Below the pieces are notes generated by a model. It searched no databases. It was not told the origin of the DNA and saw only the letters and a program-made list of their open reading frames with translations. Below, one piece after another: positions 47,637-57,889 of a DNA stretch of 64,000 nt (position 1 is its first letter; every line of letters begins with the position of its first letter). Position numbers and translations under genes: made by a program. This DNA comes from CAVQRB01 sp963715055. Lineage in GTDB: Bacteria; Pseudomonadota; Alphaproteobacteria; Rhodobacterales; Rhodobacteraceae. Location: assembly GCA_963715055.1 (NCBI GenBank), contig CAVQRB010000001.1, positions 62,001 through 126,000 of the forward strand, written 5' to 3'.

Positions 47637-49628
47637 GCGACGGCGGCGCCCTTGCGGAACTTGCCGACATCGCAGGCATCTTTCCGGAGTTTCACGACCT
47701 GCAAGGGGTCTTGCGGCCCACCTCGGTCGAGACCAGGCGCGCACTTCTGCGGGCCGATGGCCTGCCTGCGGACAGTGACGCGGAAGCTGAGGAAACGCTG
47801 CGCGCCGTCCGCGCCGAGCGTGCCGCCGCCTTTCTCGCCGAAGACATCATCGTGCGAGCCGGCCAGGCGGAGGGAATCGATCTGGCGGAAGCGGCGGAGT
47901 GGCGGGTCGTGGACGAAGATGGCGCGCTGGTCGCGGAAGGCCGCAGCGCAGGGCGCGTCGCCCTGCCGCCGCTTCTCTCGGGCGTGCACAGCCTTCACAT
48001 CGCGCACGGAGGGGCGCAGCAATCGGTCAACCTGATCGCCGCTCCCGCAGGCGTGCCACGGCTCGACGATCTGGTCGGGCACGACCGCGTTTGGGGCTTG
48101 ATGACGGCGCTCTACGGCCTGCGGTCCGAGCGCAACGGAGGCCTCGGAGACTTTCGCGATCTTGCGGATCTTGCAACCGTTCTGGGCGCCGAGGGTGCGG
48201 CGTTTCTCGGCATCAATCCGGTCCATGCCCTGGGCTGGGCCGATCACCACACGATCAGCCCCTATTCCCCGACCCACCGCGGGTTTCTCAACCCGCTGCA
48301 CTGTGCGCTCGACGACATTCCAGGACTGCTCCATCCTGCGCCGTCCGACGCCGGAACGGGGGAGATGATCGATCACGCGGCGCATCAGGTCTGGAAGCGC
48401 GAGGGCCTGCGGCGCGGGTTCAGCGCCTTCAATGACCGTGCAAGCCCGCAGGAGCAGCAGTCTTTCGCCGCCTTTGTGGCGGCGGGCGGCACGACGCTGA
48501 CCGATTTCGCCCGCTTTGAAGCGATCAGCCTGCATCACGGTCCAGATTGGCGGCAATGGCCCGAAAATATCGACTGTCCTGACGGCGAAGAACGCTTCCA
48601 TCTGTGGCTTCAGTGGACCGCCGACCGCCAGTTGGGAGCTGCACAGAAACGCGCGCGAGAGGCCGGCATGGGCCTCGGGCTTTACCTCGATCTTGCGGTC
48701 GGCGCGCGTCTGGGCGGCGCGGAAAGTTGGAGCGCGCGCGGCAGCCTTGCGCAGGGCGTCTCGCTGGGCGCACCACCGGATCAATTGAGCCCCGCCGGCC
48801 AGAACTGGCAGCTATCGGCCTACGCGCCCCGCAAGCTCGCGCGCCACGCCTACGCCCCCTTGCGCCAGGTGCTCGCGCAATCCATGCGTCACTGCGGCGT
48901 GCTGCGGATCGATCATGCGCTCGGCCTCAATCGGAGTTACTGGATCCCCGATGACGGCAGCCCCGGCGGATACATCCGCCAGAACTTTCGTTCGCTGATG
49001 GCGATCATCGCCATCGAGGCGCAGCGCGCAGGCACGATCATCATCGGTGAGGATCTGGGGCTTGTGCCGGAGGGCTTCCGCGACACAATGGCGGCCGCCG
49101 GGCTCTATGGCTACACGGTGCTGCAATATGAGAAGAACGAGCACGGCCACTTTCGCCGGCCTCAGGAGCTTGCGGGCCGCATCGTTGGCCTGTTTCGGGA
49201 CGCATGACACGCCCACGCTGCGGGGCTTCTGGGAAGGCCATGACATCGACTGGTGGGAGCGGCTCGGCTGGACCGACGGAGCTTCGGCGAATGGGGCGCG
49301 GGCGCGGCGGGAGGACGAAAAGCGCGACCTTTTGTCGGGTGCGGAGGCTGCCGATGCGACGGCTGCGGCACAGGTTGCGGATGTGATCCACAGCGCGCTG
49401 GCGGATGCCCCCTCGGCGCTGGTCGCGGTGCAACTCGACGATGTGCTCCACATCCGCGAGGCGCAGAACCTGCCCGGCACCATCGATGAACATCCGAACT
49501 GGCGGCGGCGCTATCCCGCCACAGTCGCGGAAATCGCAACGAACGACTGCCTGCGCCGCACCGCAGGGATCATGGCCCATGCGGGGCGTCACAGCGCTAC
49601 GGAACAGACAGAAAGGGACATTTCATGA
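47633..49628 (+). pseudogene. malQ: 4-alpha-glucanotransferase, interrupted by a +1 frameshift
   Basis: A GH77 amylomaltase gene read in two frames. Frame one runs from 47633 to a stop at 49205-49207 (524 residues) and holds the nucleophile Asp427 (RIDHALG) and acid/base Glu473 (IGEDLG). The third catalytic aspartate, in FGTHDTPT, lies only in the second frame, which stays open to 49628. Removing one G from the GGG at 49174-49176 joins them as PQELAAASLACFGTHD, a normal MalQ sequence of about 664 residues. As given, the product would lack the transition-state Asp and the C-terminal part. The four-base overlaps at both ends (glgX, pgm) show that the gene was whole in the ancestor. Confidence 0.85.
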
Positions 49629-51256
49629 CAATCAGGACCGTTTCCAAGGGCCCCTTCGCCGGACAGAAACCCGGCACGTCCGGCCTGCGCAAGAAAACCC
49701 GCGTCTTCATGGAGCCCGGCTATCTGGAATGTTTCGTTCAGGCCACGTTCAACGCGATCGGAGGCGCTTCGGGGAAGACCTTCGTGGTCGGGGGGGACGG
49801 GCGCTTTTTCAACCGCGAGGCGATCCAGACCATCATCAAGATGGCCGCCGCCAACGGCGCTGCCCGGGTGATCGTGGGGCAGGGCGGGCTGATGTCGACG
49901 CCGGCTGTCTCGCACATGATCCGGTTGCGGGGGACGGACGGCGGGCTGGTGCTTTCAGCCAGCCACAATCCGGGCGGCATCGACGAGGATTTCGGGGTCA
50001 AATACAATGTCGGCAATGGTGGGCCCGCGCCAGAGAACATCACCGCCGCCATGTACGAAGAGACCACGAAGATCGACAGATATACGATTTTCGATGCACC
50101 GGACGTCGATCTCGGCACCTGCGGGGAGGTCGCCCTTGGGGGGATGAGTGTCGAAATCGTGGATCCTGTCGCCGACTACGCCCGACTGATGGAGAGCCTC
50201 TTCGATTTCGACAGGATTGCGGATCTTTTCCGGCAAGGCTTCACCATGCGTTTTGACGCGATGCATGCCGTGACCGGTCCCTATGCCAAGGCCATCCTGG
50301 AGGGGCGCCTCGGTGCAGCACCGGGCACGGTGATCAATGCCGTGCCGAGCGAGGATTTCGGCGGCGGCCACCCCGATCCCAATCCGGTCTGGGCCGCAGC
50401 CTTGATGGCGGAGATGATGTCGCAGAAAGCACCGGATTTCGGGGCGGCCTCGGATGGCGATGGCGATCGCAACATGATCCTGGGACGCGGTGCCTATGTC
50501 ACGCCGTCAGACAGCTTGGCGGTGCTGGCCGCCAACGCGCATCTGGCACCCGGATATTCCCGTGGCCTCGCGGGGGTGGCACGGTCCATGCCGACCAGCG
50601 GGGCGGCGGACAGGGTGGCCGAAGCGCTCGGCATCGCCTGCCACGAGACGCCGACCGGATGGAAGTTCTTCGGTAACCTGCTGGACGCGGGCAAGGTCAC
50701 GCTTTGCGGCGAGGAAAGCGCCGGGACCGGCTCGGATCACGTGCGCGAGAAGGACGGCCTCTGGGCTGTTCTGCTGTGGCTCAACATTCTGGCGGTGCGC
50801 GGCCAATCGGTGTCGCAGATCCTCGCCGAGCATTGGCAACGGTTCGGGCGGAACTATTATTCGCGCCACGACTACGAAGCCGTGCCGAGCGAGGCCGCGG
50901 AGCACGTCATGGGGGCGCTCGAAGCGGCTATGCCGGGGCTGCCCGGAAAGACCGTCGCCGGTCTCGAGATCACGCAAGCCGACAGCTTCACCTATCACGA
51001 CCCCGTCGACGGCTCGGTCAGCCGGAACCAGGGCCTGCGGATCTTCTTTGAGGGCGGCGGGCGCGTGGTCTTGCGGCTTTCCGGCACGGGTACCGAAGGC
51101 GCCACTCTCAGAGTTTACCTCGAGCAGTATGCGCCTCCAGGCACGGCGCATGATCTGCCGGTGGACGAGGCCCTGGTCAAGGTGCGCGCCGCCACGCTCG
51201 AACTCACAGGCCTTCAAGATCGGATCGGTCGTAGCGAGCCGGACGTCAGGACCTGA
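49625..51256 (+). CDS. pgm: Phosphoglucomutase, alpha-D-glucose type
   Basis: A 543-residue alpha-phosphohexomutase of the long phosphoglucomutase type. The phosphoserine is Ser113 in LSASHNPGG, the metal loop DGDGDRN and the sugar loop GEESAGTGSDH are present. It interconverts glucose 1-phosphate and glucose 6-phosphate, joining glycogen to the Entner-Doudoroff genes. It overlaps the end of malQ by four bases and closes the glg operon. Confidence 0.95.
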   Translation: MTIRTVSKGPFAGQKPGTSGLRKKTRVFMEPGYLECFVQATFNAIGGASGKTFVVGGDGRFFNREAIQTIIKMAAANGAARVIVGQGGLMSTPAVSHMIRLRGTDGGLVLSASHNPGGIDEDFGVKYNVGNGGPAPENITAAMYEETTKIDRYTIFDAPDVDLGTCGEVALGGMSVEIVDPVADYARLMESLFDFDRIADLFRQGFTMRFDAMHAVTGPYAKAILEGRLGAAPGTVINAVPSEDFGGGHPDPNPVWAAALMAEMMSQKAPDFGAASDGDGDRNMILGRGAYVTPSDSLAVLAANAHLAPGYSRGLAGVARSMPTSGAADRVAEALGIACHETPTGWKFFGNLLDAGKVTLCGEESAGTGSDHVREKDGLWAVLLWLNILAVRGQSVSQILAEHWQRFGRNYYSRHDYEAVPSEAAEHVMGALEAAMPGLPGKTVAGLEITQADSFTYHDPVDGSVSRNQGLRIFFEGGGRVVLRLSGTGTEGATLRVYLEQYAPPGTAHDLPVDEALVKVRAATLELTGLQDRIGRSEPDVRT

Positions 51257-51812
51257 CTGCAAGTCGGCTTGCATAGAGCGGGTCCAGCCACGGCCTGCGC
51301 GTCGACCCAGACACGACGTAGTTGGCAAATTTGCAAATCCATTTTGCAAAGACGGATTTGCAAATTCGTGGCTCCTGGCGCGGTTCGCATTACCGGACGG
51401 CCAAGGGCGTTCTTGCGCAAATCCTTGTTGCTTCCTGACAAGGGTTGCTTGTGCTCTGGCTAATTCACGAACGACTTGGCATCTGATCTCGCTCGGATTT
51501 CCAACAGCTGTGGATCGCAGGTTTCTCAATCGATGAAAAATGTCGCGATCTGCGGCATCGTCGCTCAATAATCATGCAGATCGCCTCGGTTCCGCTCCAA
51601 AATCTTGCTGAATCTTTACTGGAACGGCCATTCGGCCAAGGTGTCCAAGGCTCCGCTAGATTGATTTGCGCGGAGCGAAGCGTGCGGCGGCATCAGGACT
51701 GGACATCGGATCAGCCACCGCACTCAACGCAACTCGAAAGTTGCGACGGGACACTAGCCTGCGGAGGTCATGCTTTGCAAGGAAGAGGCCCGCCGCAGGG
51801 GAAAAATCTGAT
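51257..51812 (+). other. 556-base intergenic region between pgm and urtA
   Basis: No gene could be supported here; open frames are short and without homology. It holds an inverted repeat next to the pgm stop (51258-51263 with 51268-51273), the TTTGCAAA array at 51322-51364 (separate entry) and about 450 further bases that should contain the urtA promoter. No tRNA or insertion element was seen. Confidence 0.7.
51322..51364 (+). promoter_or_regulatory. Array of TTTGCAAA palindromes
   Basis: Three perfect TTTGCAAA octamers lie at 51330-51337, 51343-51350 and 51357-51364 with spacers of 5 and 6 bases; a one-mismatch copy (TTGGCAAA) abuts the first at 51322-51329. Paired TTTGCAAA boxes are known targets of ScfR/RamB-type short-chain acyl-CoA regulators such as PccR of Rhodobacter. 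Here the next gene is urtA, about 450 bases away, so the controlled gene is unclear. Confidence 0.6.
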
Positions 51813-53093
51813 ATGAAACTGATGAAATCATTTGCGACGGTCGCGGCTGCCACCTGCGCGCTCTCCGGCCCGCTGCTCGCGCAGGACGAGACGATCAAGG
51901 TTGGCGTTCTGCATTCGCTCTCGGGCACGATGGCCATCTCCGAAACCACGCTGAAAGATACGATGCTGATGCTCATCGACGAGCAGAACGCAAAGGGCGG
52001 CGTATTGGGCAAGCAACTCGAAGCCGTGGTTGTGGACCCGGCCTCCGACTGGCCGCTCTTTGCCGAGAAGGCGCGTGAGCTTCTCACGGTACACAATGTC
52101 GACGTGATCTTCGGCAACTGGACCTCTGTAAGCCGCAAGTCGGTTCTGCCGGTCATCGAGGAATTGAACGGCTTGCTGTTCTACCCGGTGCAATATGAGG
52201 GCGAGGAAAGCTCCAAGAACGTCTTCTACACCGGTGCGGCGCCAAACCAGCAGGCGATCCCTGCTACGGATTATTTCCTCGAGGAACTGGGCGTCGAGAA
52301 ATTCGCCCTCCTGGGAACTGACTACGTTTATCCGCGCACGACCAACAACATCCTTCAGTCCTATCTGGTGAGCAAGGGCATCGCGGAACAGGATATCTTC
52401 GTCAACTACACGCCCTTCGGCCATTCCGACTGGTCCAAGATCGTGGCCGACGTCGTGGCCCTTGGTGCTGACGGCAAGAAGGTCGGCGTGATCTCCACCA
52501 TCAACGGCGATGCCAACATCGGTTTCTACAAGGAGCTGGCGGCTGCCGGCATCTCGGCCGATGACATTCCCGTCGTGGCCTTCTCCGTCGGAGAGGAAGA
52601 GCTTTCCGGGCTCGACACATCGAACCTCGTGGGTCATCTGGCCGCCTGGAACTACTTCCAGTCCGCCGAGTCCGACGCCAACACCGCCTTTATCGATGCC
52701 TGGAAGGCGCGCATGGGAGACGACCGCGTGACCAACGACCCGATGGAAGCCCATTACATCGGCTTCAACATGTGGGTGAACGCGGTCGAAGCGGCGGGCA
52801 CCACGGATGTCGATGCGGTCCGGACCGCGATGTACGGTCAGGAATTCCCGAACCTGACCGGCGGAACTGCCGTCATGCTGCCGAACCATCACCTCGCCAA
52901 GCCGGTTCTGATCGGCGAGATCCAGGCTGATGGCCAGTTCGACATCATCAGCCAGACTTCCGAGGTGAACGGCGATGCCTGGACCGATTTCCTGCCGGAA
53001 TCCGCGGTGTTGGAGGCCGATTGGAAAGATCTGGGCTGCGGTATGTACAACATGGAAACCAAGACCTGCGTACAGATCCAATCCAACTACTGA
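51813..53093 (+). CDS. urtA: Urea ABC importer substrate-binding protein UrtA
   Basis: A 426-residue branched-chain-type periplasmic binding protein with a signal peptide cleaved near residue 23 (PLLAQ-DE). The text VGVLHSLSGTMAISE and SRKSVLPVIE is that of UrtA/AmiC-like urea and amide receptors. ATG 51813 follows CAGGGG; the longer upstream frame is not supported. It heads the complete set urtABCDE. No urease gene lies in the window. Confidence 0.94.
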   Translation: MKLMKSFATVAAATCALSGPLLAQDETIKVGVLHSLSGTMAISETTLKDTMLMLIDEQNAKGGVLGKQLEAVVVDPASDWPLFAEKARELLTVHNVDVIFGNWTSVSRKSVLPVIEELNGLLFYPVQYEGEESSKNVFYTGAAPNQQAIPATDYFLEELGVEKFALLGTDYVYPRTTNNILQSYLVSKGIAEQDIFVNYTPFGHSDWSKIVADVVALGADGKKVGVISTINGDANIGFYKELAAAGISADDIPVVAFSVGEEELSGLDTSNLVGHLAAWNYFQSAESDANTAFIDAWKARMGDDRVTNDPMEAHYIGFNMWVNAVEAAGTTDVDAVRTAMYGQEFPNLTGGTAVMLPNHHLAKPVLIGEIQADGQFDIISQTSEVNGDAWTDFLPESAVLEADWKDLGCGMYNMETKTCVQIQSNY

Positions 53094-53101
53094 ACACAGC
53101 G

Positions 53102-53129
53102 AGGTGTGCCGGCATCGCTCGGCACACCT
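53102..53129 (+). terminator. Hairpin after urtA
   Basis: A perfect 10-bp stem (53102-53111 with 53120-53129), an 8-base loop and a CCTTTTGG tail, eight bases after the urtA stop codon. It is likely a partial terminator or stabilising element that favours urtA over urtBCDE. Confidence 0.65.
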
Positions 53130-53151
53130 GCCTTTTGGTGGAATTCCCGTG

Positions 53152-55107
53152 ATGCCCCTTCTTCGCACCCTGGTGCATGCTCTTTTCGCAGCCTTCATGT
53201 TCTGCGGTTCACCGCTTGCGGCGCAGTCCTTGCAGGAGGTGTTGTTGCCGCACCAGGCCGAAGTGGAAAAGGCATCGCGCCGGACCGTGGATGCGGTGGT
53301 GGAAGACCTTCTGGCCAGCGGCTTGCCGCAAGTGCCGCAATTCCTCGAAAACTGGCAGAACAAGAACGTCTGGATGCGCAAGGCGGACGGTGCGTTCTTC
53401 TATGTCGAGGACAGGGGCGATGACCTCGCGCTGCTCGACATGACCACGCTGGCGCCCGTCGGCACTGCCGGCAAGAACGAGATGACGCAGCTGAAACCCA
53501 ACTCCGGTGTGCGCGCCGTCATCGCCGTGGCGCTGGTACAGTTCCAGCTGTCCGACCCCGACCCCGAACGCCGCAAGGCTGCCCTGCAAGCTATTGAACG
53601 GGACCCCGACCCCGAACAGCTCGCACCACTGCGAAAGGCCATCGAGACCGAAACCGACGATGCGATCCTGGCCCGCAAGGTGACGCTGGAACGATTGCTT
53701 ACCGCGCGTTTCGGCGCCACTTCCGAGATCCGCGTCGAAGCCATCGAGGCGCTGGCGGGTCGTCTCAGCGTGGAAACCCGCGCCGCTCTCAATCCGATGG
53801 TGACCACAACGCGGGTCGCCTTCGCAGTCCCGCCGGACGGTCTCAACATCGCAGAGGAACTCGATCCGGGCAGCGAGGGGTTTTCCAATGATCAAGCCTA
53901 CGATCTGCTGGTCGCGGAAGGTTTCGCGCCGCCCGCGATCAGCCGTGCCGCCCGCAACGAGGCGCTTGTCACCAACATCCGTAACGGTATGGCTGGCACG
54001 ATTCCCGTAGCCCAATTGAACACCGAAGACGCGCGCGATGCCGCCTATGCCGAACTCGCCGCTGCAGGTACCGTGCCGCTGCGTCTGACGGATCAAGGGC
54101 GCGAAGAGGCGATCGCGGCCCATGTCTTCTATGACATCTACACCGAGCCCGACGCTGCCGTGACGGATGCCGCACGCGCAGCACTCGCCAGCATCGACAC
54201 GAAGGTGGGCCTCTACCAGACCTTCGATCTGCTGCTCGACGGCATCTCGCTCGCGTCGATCTATTTCCTCGCCGCCATCGGCCTCGCCATCACTTTCGGC
54301 GTGATGCGGGTCATCAACATGGCGCATGGCGAATTCATCATGATGGGCGCCTACACCGGCTATGTCGTGCAGCTTTTCATCGCCGATTATACGCTCTCGC
54401 TCCTTGTGGCCCTGCCGCTCGCCTTCGCCGTCACCTTCGCGGCGGGCGTGGCGATGGAGCGGCTTGTCATTCGCCATCTCTACAAGCGCCCGCTGGAAAC
54501 ACTGCTGGCCACCTTCGGCATCTCCATCGCCCTGCAGCAGATCGCCAAGAACATCTTCGGCACGCAAGCCCGCCCACTGACCGCTCCGGGCTGGCTGGAC
54601 GGGGCCTGGGTGATGAACGACGTGGTTTCGATCAGCTACATCCGCATCGCGATCTTCGTGCTGGGTCTTGCCTTCCTGCTGCTGCTTCTCTTTATCCTCA
54701 ATCGCACACGCCTCGGCCTCGAGGTCCGCGCCGTCACGCAGAACCCATCCATGGCCGCCTCCATGGGCATCAACCCCGCGCGCATCAACATGATGACCTT
54801 CGGTCTCGGATCGGGCATCGCGGGCATTGCCGGGGTCGCCATCGGGCTCTATGCCAAGGTCACTTCCGAACTCGGCTCCGACTACATCGTTCAAAGCTTC
54901 ATGACCGTCGTGGTGGGGGGGGTCGGTAACATCTGGGGCACGCTTTTGGGGGCCACGATGATCGGCAACCTGCAAAAGCTGATCGAATGGTTCAACCCCT
55001 CGAACACGCTCGCGGCCCAGACCTACATGATCCTCTTCATCATCCTCTTCATCCAGTTCCGCCCGCGCGGCATCATCGCCCTCAAGGGCCGGGCCGCAGG
55101 AGACTGA
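53152..55107 (+). CDS. urtB: Urea ABC importer permease UrtB with long periplasmic extension
   Basis: A 651-residue LivH-type permease. A signal-like segment (about 1-24) precedes a soluble region of about 330 residues; the permease proper starts near residue 356 (LLDGISLASIYFLAAIG) and holds the typical NMAHGEFIMMGAY text. The long N-terminal part is usual for proteobacterial UrtB; its role is not known. ATG 53152 was chosen; the frame upstream lies in urtA. Four bases separate it from urtC. Confidence 0.93.
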   Translation: MPLLRTLVHALFAAFMFCGSPLAAQSLQEVLLPHQAEVEKASRRTVDAVVEDLLASGLPQVPQFLENWQNKNVWMRKADGAFFYVEDRGDDLALLDMTTLAPVGTAGKNEMTQLKPNSGVRAVIAVALVQFQLSDPDPERRKAALQAIERDPDPEQLAPLRKAIETETDDAILARKVTLERLLTARFGATSEIRVEAIEALAGRLSVETRAALNPMVTTTRVAFAVPPDGLNIAEELDPGSEGFSNDQAYDLLVAEGFAPPAISRAARNEALVTNIRNGMAGTIPVAQLNTEDARDAAYAELAAAGTVPLRLTDQGREEAIAAHVFYDIYTEPDAAVTDAARAALASIDTKVGLYQTFDLLLDGISLASIYFLAAIGLAITFGVMRVINMAHGEFIMMGAYTGYVVQLFIADYTLSLLVALPLAFAVTFAAGVAMERLVIRHLYKRPLETLLATFGISIALQQIAKNIFGTQARPLTAPGWLDGAWVMNDVVSISYIRIAIFVLGLAFLLLLLFILNRTRLGLEVRAVTQNPSMAASMGINPARINMMTFGLGSGIAGIAGVAIGLYAKVTSELGSDYIVQSFMTVVVGGVGNIWGTLLGATMIGNLQKLIEWFNPSNTLAAQTYMILFIILFIQFRPRGIIALKGRAAGD

Positions 55108-55111
55108 TGCC

Positions 55112-56350
55112 ATGAATTCTTCTGCTCATAAATATCCCGGGGAGCCGCGCAGCGGCGGGGCAGAGCCCCTGACCCGAGCTGTGCCCCGGCGCATGCCTTT
55201 CGTGATGCGTTATCCTTCGGTACTGATCTTCCTCGCCTGCCTTGCGCTATTTACCCTCGCCGTGACGCTGCTGTCGGAAGCCACGGGCACCGGCCTCATC
55301 TCCACCTCCTTCGTGAAGACGCTGGGCAAGACCCTCTGTCTGTGTCTCGTGGCACTGGCGATGGATCTGGTCTGGGGCTACTGCGGCATCCTCTCCCTGG
55401 GTCATTTCGCCTTCTTTGGTCTCGGCGGCTACATGATCGGCATGTGGCTGATGTATGAGCGCACCAAGGACATCGTCATCTCGTCCATGTCCAATGCACC
55501 GCTGCCACCGACACCGCTGGAGATCCGCGAGGGGATCGGCACCCAGATCTTCGGTGTCGTTGGCGGCTCCGACATTCCGCCCGTGTGGTACTTCGCCGAC
55601 AGCCTCGGTGCGCAACTGGCGCTCGTTGTGCTGGTCCCCGGCCTGCTGGCGCTGGTCTTCGGCTGGCTCGCCTTCCGCAGTCGTGTCACGGGCGTGTACC
55701 TCTCGATCCTGACGCAGGCCATGACGCTTGCGCTGGCTCTGCACCTTTTCCAGAACGACAGCGGCTTGCGCGGCAACAACGGTCTCTCGGGCCTCCAGAA
55801 TATCCCCGGCCTGACCCATGTCTCACAGGCGACGCTCTCGATGTGGTTCTTCTGGGCCTCCGCCATGGCACTGGGCCTGGGCTATGTACTCTGCGCCTGG
55901 GTCGTCTCGGGCAAGTTCGGCTCGGTCCTGCGCGGCATCCGCGACGACGAGGCCCGCGTGCGGTTTCTGGGCTACGACGTGGAGGCCTACAAGCTCGCCG
56001 TCTTCACCGGCACCGCCATCATCGCGGCCATCGCGGGCGCGCTCTACTACCCGCAAGCCGGTATCATCAACCCTGCCGAAATCGCCCCCATCGCCTCGAT
56101 CTATCTCGCTGTCTGGGTCGCCATCGGGGGCAGGGGGCGGCTTTACGGCGCGGTCATCGGGGCGGCTTTCGTCTCGCTCCTCTCCTCCTGGTTCACGGGC
56201 GGCGGCGCGCCCGACATCAACCTTGGCTTTTACACCATCCTCTGGACCGACTGGTGGCTGGTGCTGCTGGGGGTTTCCTTCGTGCTGGTCACGCTCTTCT
56301 TTCCCAAGGGCATCGGCGGGCTCTTTGACTATGTGGTGCGCAAGAAATGA
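55112..56350 (+). CDS. urtC: Urea ABC importer permease UrtC
   Basis: A 412-residue LivM-type permease with about ten hydrophobic segments from residue 35 onward and the family text DLVWGYCGILSLGHFAFFGL. It forms the channel with UrtB. The end overlaps urtD by four bases (ATGA). Confidence 0.94.
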   Translation: MNSSAHKYPGEPRSGGAEPLTRAVPRRMPFVMRYPSVLIFLACLALFTLAVTLLSEATGTGLISTSFVKTLGKTLCLCLVALAMDLVWGYCGILSLGHFAFFGLGGYMIGMWLMYERTKDIVISSMSNAPLPPTPLEIREGIGTQIFGVVGGSDIPPVWYFADSLGAQLALVVLVPGLLALVFGWLAFRSRVTGVYLSILTQAMTLALALHLFQNDSGLRGNNGLSGLQNIPGLTHVSQATLSMWFFWASAMALGLGYVLCAWVVSGKFGSVLRGIRDDEARVRFLGYDVEAYKLAVFTGTAIIAAIAGALYYPQAGIINPAEIAPIASIYLAVWVAIGGRGRLYGAVIGAAFVSLLSSWFTGGGAPDINLGFYTILWTDWWLVLLGVSFVLVTLFFPKGIGGLFDYVVRKK

Positions 56351-57093
56351 ACTCCTCCACGCTTCTCGAGGTCTCCGGCATCTCCGTCTCCTTTGACGGC
56401 TTCAAGGCGATCAACAACCTCAGCTTCAACATCGGCCCGGCGGAGATGCGCGCCATCATCGGACCCAACGGTGCGGGCAAGACCACCTTCATGGACATCG
56501 TGACTGGCAAGACGAAACCCGATGAAGGGCACGTGATCTGGGGCGAGAAGAACCGCTCACTTCTGAAGATGTCGGAAAGCCAGATCGCCCGCGAAGGCAT
56601 CGGACGCAAGTTTCAGCGCCCCACCGTCTTCGAGGATCAGACGGTGCGCGAGAACCTCGCTATGGCGCTCAAGAACAAGCGCGGTCCCTTCGATGTGCTC
56701 TTTTACAAGAAGACCCGCGAAGGGGCCGCCAAGATCGAGGCACTGGCGGAAGAGATCGGCCTGACCGACGAGTTGCCGCGCATCGCGGGCGAGTTGAGCC
56801 ACGGCCAGAAGCAATGGCTGGAGATCGGCATGCTGCTGGCGCAGGATCCCCGCCTCCTGCTGGTGGACGAGCCTGCCGCCGGCATGACCGCCACCGAGCG
56901 CGACCACACCACGGCAATCCTCGTCGAAGCCGCCAAGACCCGTGCCGTGGTCGTGGTGGAACATGACATGGAGTTCGTGCGCCGTCTCAACTGCAAGGTG
57001 ACGGTCCTGCATGAAGGCTCGGTGCTGGCCGAAGGCTCGCTCGATCACGTCACGCAGAATCAGGACGTCATCGACGTCTACCTGGGGCGCTGA
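56347..57093 (+). CDS. urtD: Urea ABC importer ATPase UrtD
   Basis: A 248-residue LivG-type ATPase with P-loop GPNGAGKTT, signature LSHGQKQW, Walker B LLLVDEP and switch histidine VVEHDMEF. The LSHGQ form of the signature is normal in this family. It pairs with UrtE, which starts three bases after its stop. Confidence 0.94.
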   Translation: MNSSTLLEVSGISVSFDGFKAINNLSFNIGPAEMRAIIGPNGAGKTTFMDIVTGKTKPDEGHVIWGEKNRSLLKMSESQIAREGIGRKFQRPTVFEDQTVRENLAMALKNKRGPFDVLFYKKTREGAAKIEALAEEIGLTDELPRIAGELSHGQKQWLEIGMLLAQDPRLLLVDEPAAGMTATERDHTTAILVEAAKTRAVVVVEHDMEFVRRLNCKVTVLHEGSVLAEGSLDHVTQNQDVIDVYLGR

Positions 57094-57096
57094 GCC

Positions 57097-57792
57097 ATGC
57101 TGCATATCGAAAACCTGACCCTGCACTACGGGCAGAGCCAGATCCTGAACGGCGTGAACATCGACGCGCAGGCAGGCCAGGTCTGCTGCCTCATGGGCAC
57201 CAACGGCGTGGGCAAGACCTCGCTTTTGAAGGCCATCGCGGGCACCCATCCGCGCTCGGGCGGCAGCATGACATTCGCAGGCGAGGCGCTGCCCGTCCTG
57301 CCCGCACACAAGCTCGCGCAAAAGGGCATCGGCTATGTGCCGCAGGGCCGCGAGATCTTCCCGCTGATGACCGTGCAGGAGAACCTGGAGACCGGTTTCG
57401 CCTGCCTGCCCAAATCCGAGCACCGCGTGCCGGATGAAATCTTCGAGCTTTTCCCGGTGCTGAAGGAAATGAAGAACCGCCGCGGCGGCGATCTGTCGGG
57501 CGGCCAGCAGCAGCAGCTTGCCATCGGGCGCGCGCTCATCATGAAGCCCAAACTCCTGCTTCTGGACGAGCCCACCGAAGGTATCCAGCCCAACATCATC
57601 CAGCAGATCGGTCGCGTCATCGCCTACCTGCGCGATCAGGGCGGCATGGCGATCCTGCTCGTCGAGCAGTATTTCGATTTCGGCTACGATCTCGCCGACA
57701 GCATCTACGTGATGAAACGCGGCAGGATGGAGGTGAGTGGCGCGAAACGGAACCTCGCCAAGCCAGACCTGATGAAAGTTCTGTCGGTCTGA
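57097..57792 (+). CDS. urtE: Urea ABC importer ATPase UrtE
   Basis: A 231-residue LivF-type ATPase with P-loop GTNGVGKTS, signature LSGGQQQQ, Walker B LLLLDEP and the branched-chain-family text VEQYFDF at the switch position. It completes the urea importer. Urea taken up this way normally feeds urease encoded elsewhere. Confidence 0.94.
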   Translation: MLHIENLTLHYGQSQILNGVNIDAQAGQVCCLMGTNGVGKTSLLKAIAGTHPRSGGSMTFAGEALPVLPAHKLAQKGIGYVPQGREIFPLMTVQENLETGFACLPKSEHRVPDEIFELFPVLKEMKNRRGGDLSGGQQQQLAIGRALIMKPKLLLLDEPTEGIQPNIIQQIGRVIAYLRDQGGMAILLVEQYFDFGYDLADSIYVMKRGRMEVSGAKRNLAKPDLMKVLSV

Positions 57793-57889
57793 GCCGCGCT
57801 CCTGCGTCTGCGGGCTGAAAATCCCGGTTCACCTTCATCCGCGGCGGCGCTAGAAAGAGCGTGAACAGCGCGCTTTCCCAGAGGGTTTC

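Noticed and set aside
51322..51346. A sigma-54 promoter (TGGCA...TTGC) within the TTTGCAAA array
   Set aside because: The spacing between GG and GC is 7 bases, not the required 10, and the text is better explained by repeated TTTGCAAA boxes.
51257..51812. Small open frames in the pgm-urtA gap as genes
   Set aside because: They are short, lack ribosome sites and homology, and one is only the upward extension of urtA.
53209..55113. A 634-codon open frame on the - strand across urtB
   Set aside because: Composition is a His/Glu/Gly-rich mirror of the permease gene and no motif is present; urtB has clear family features.
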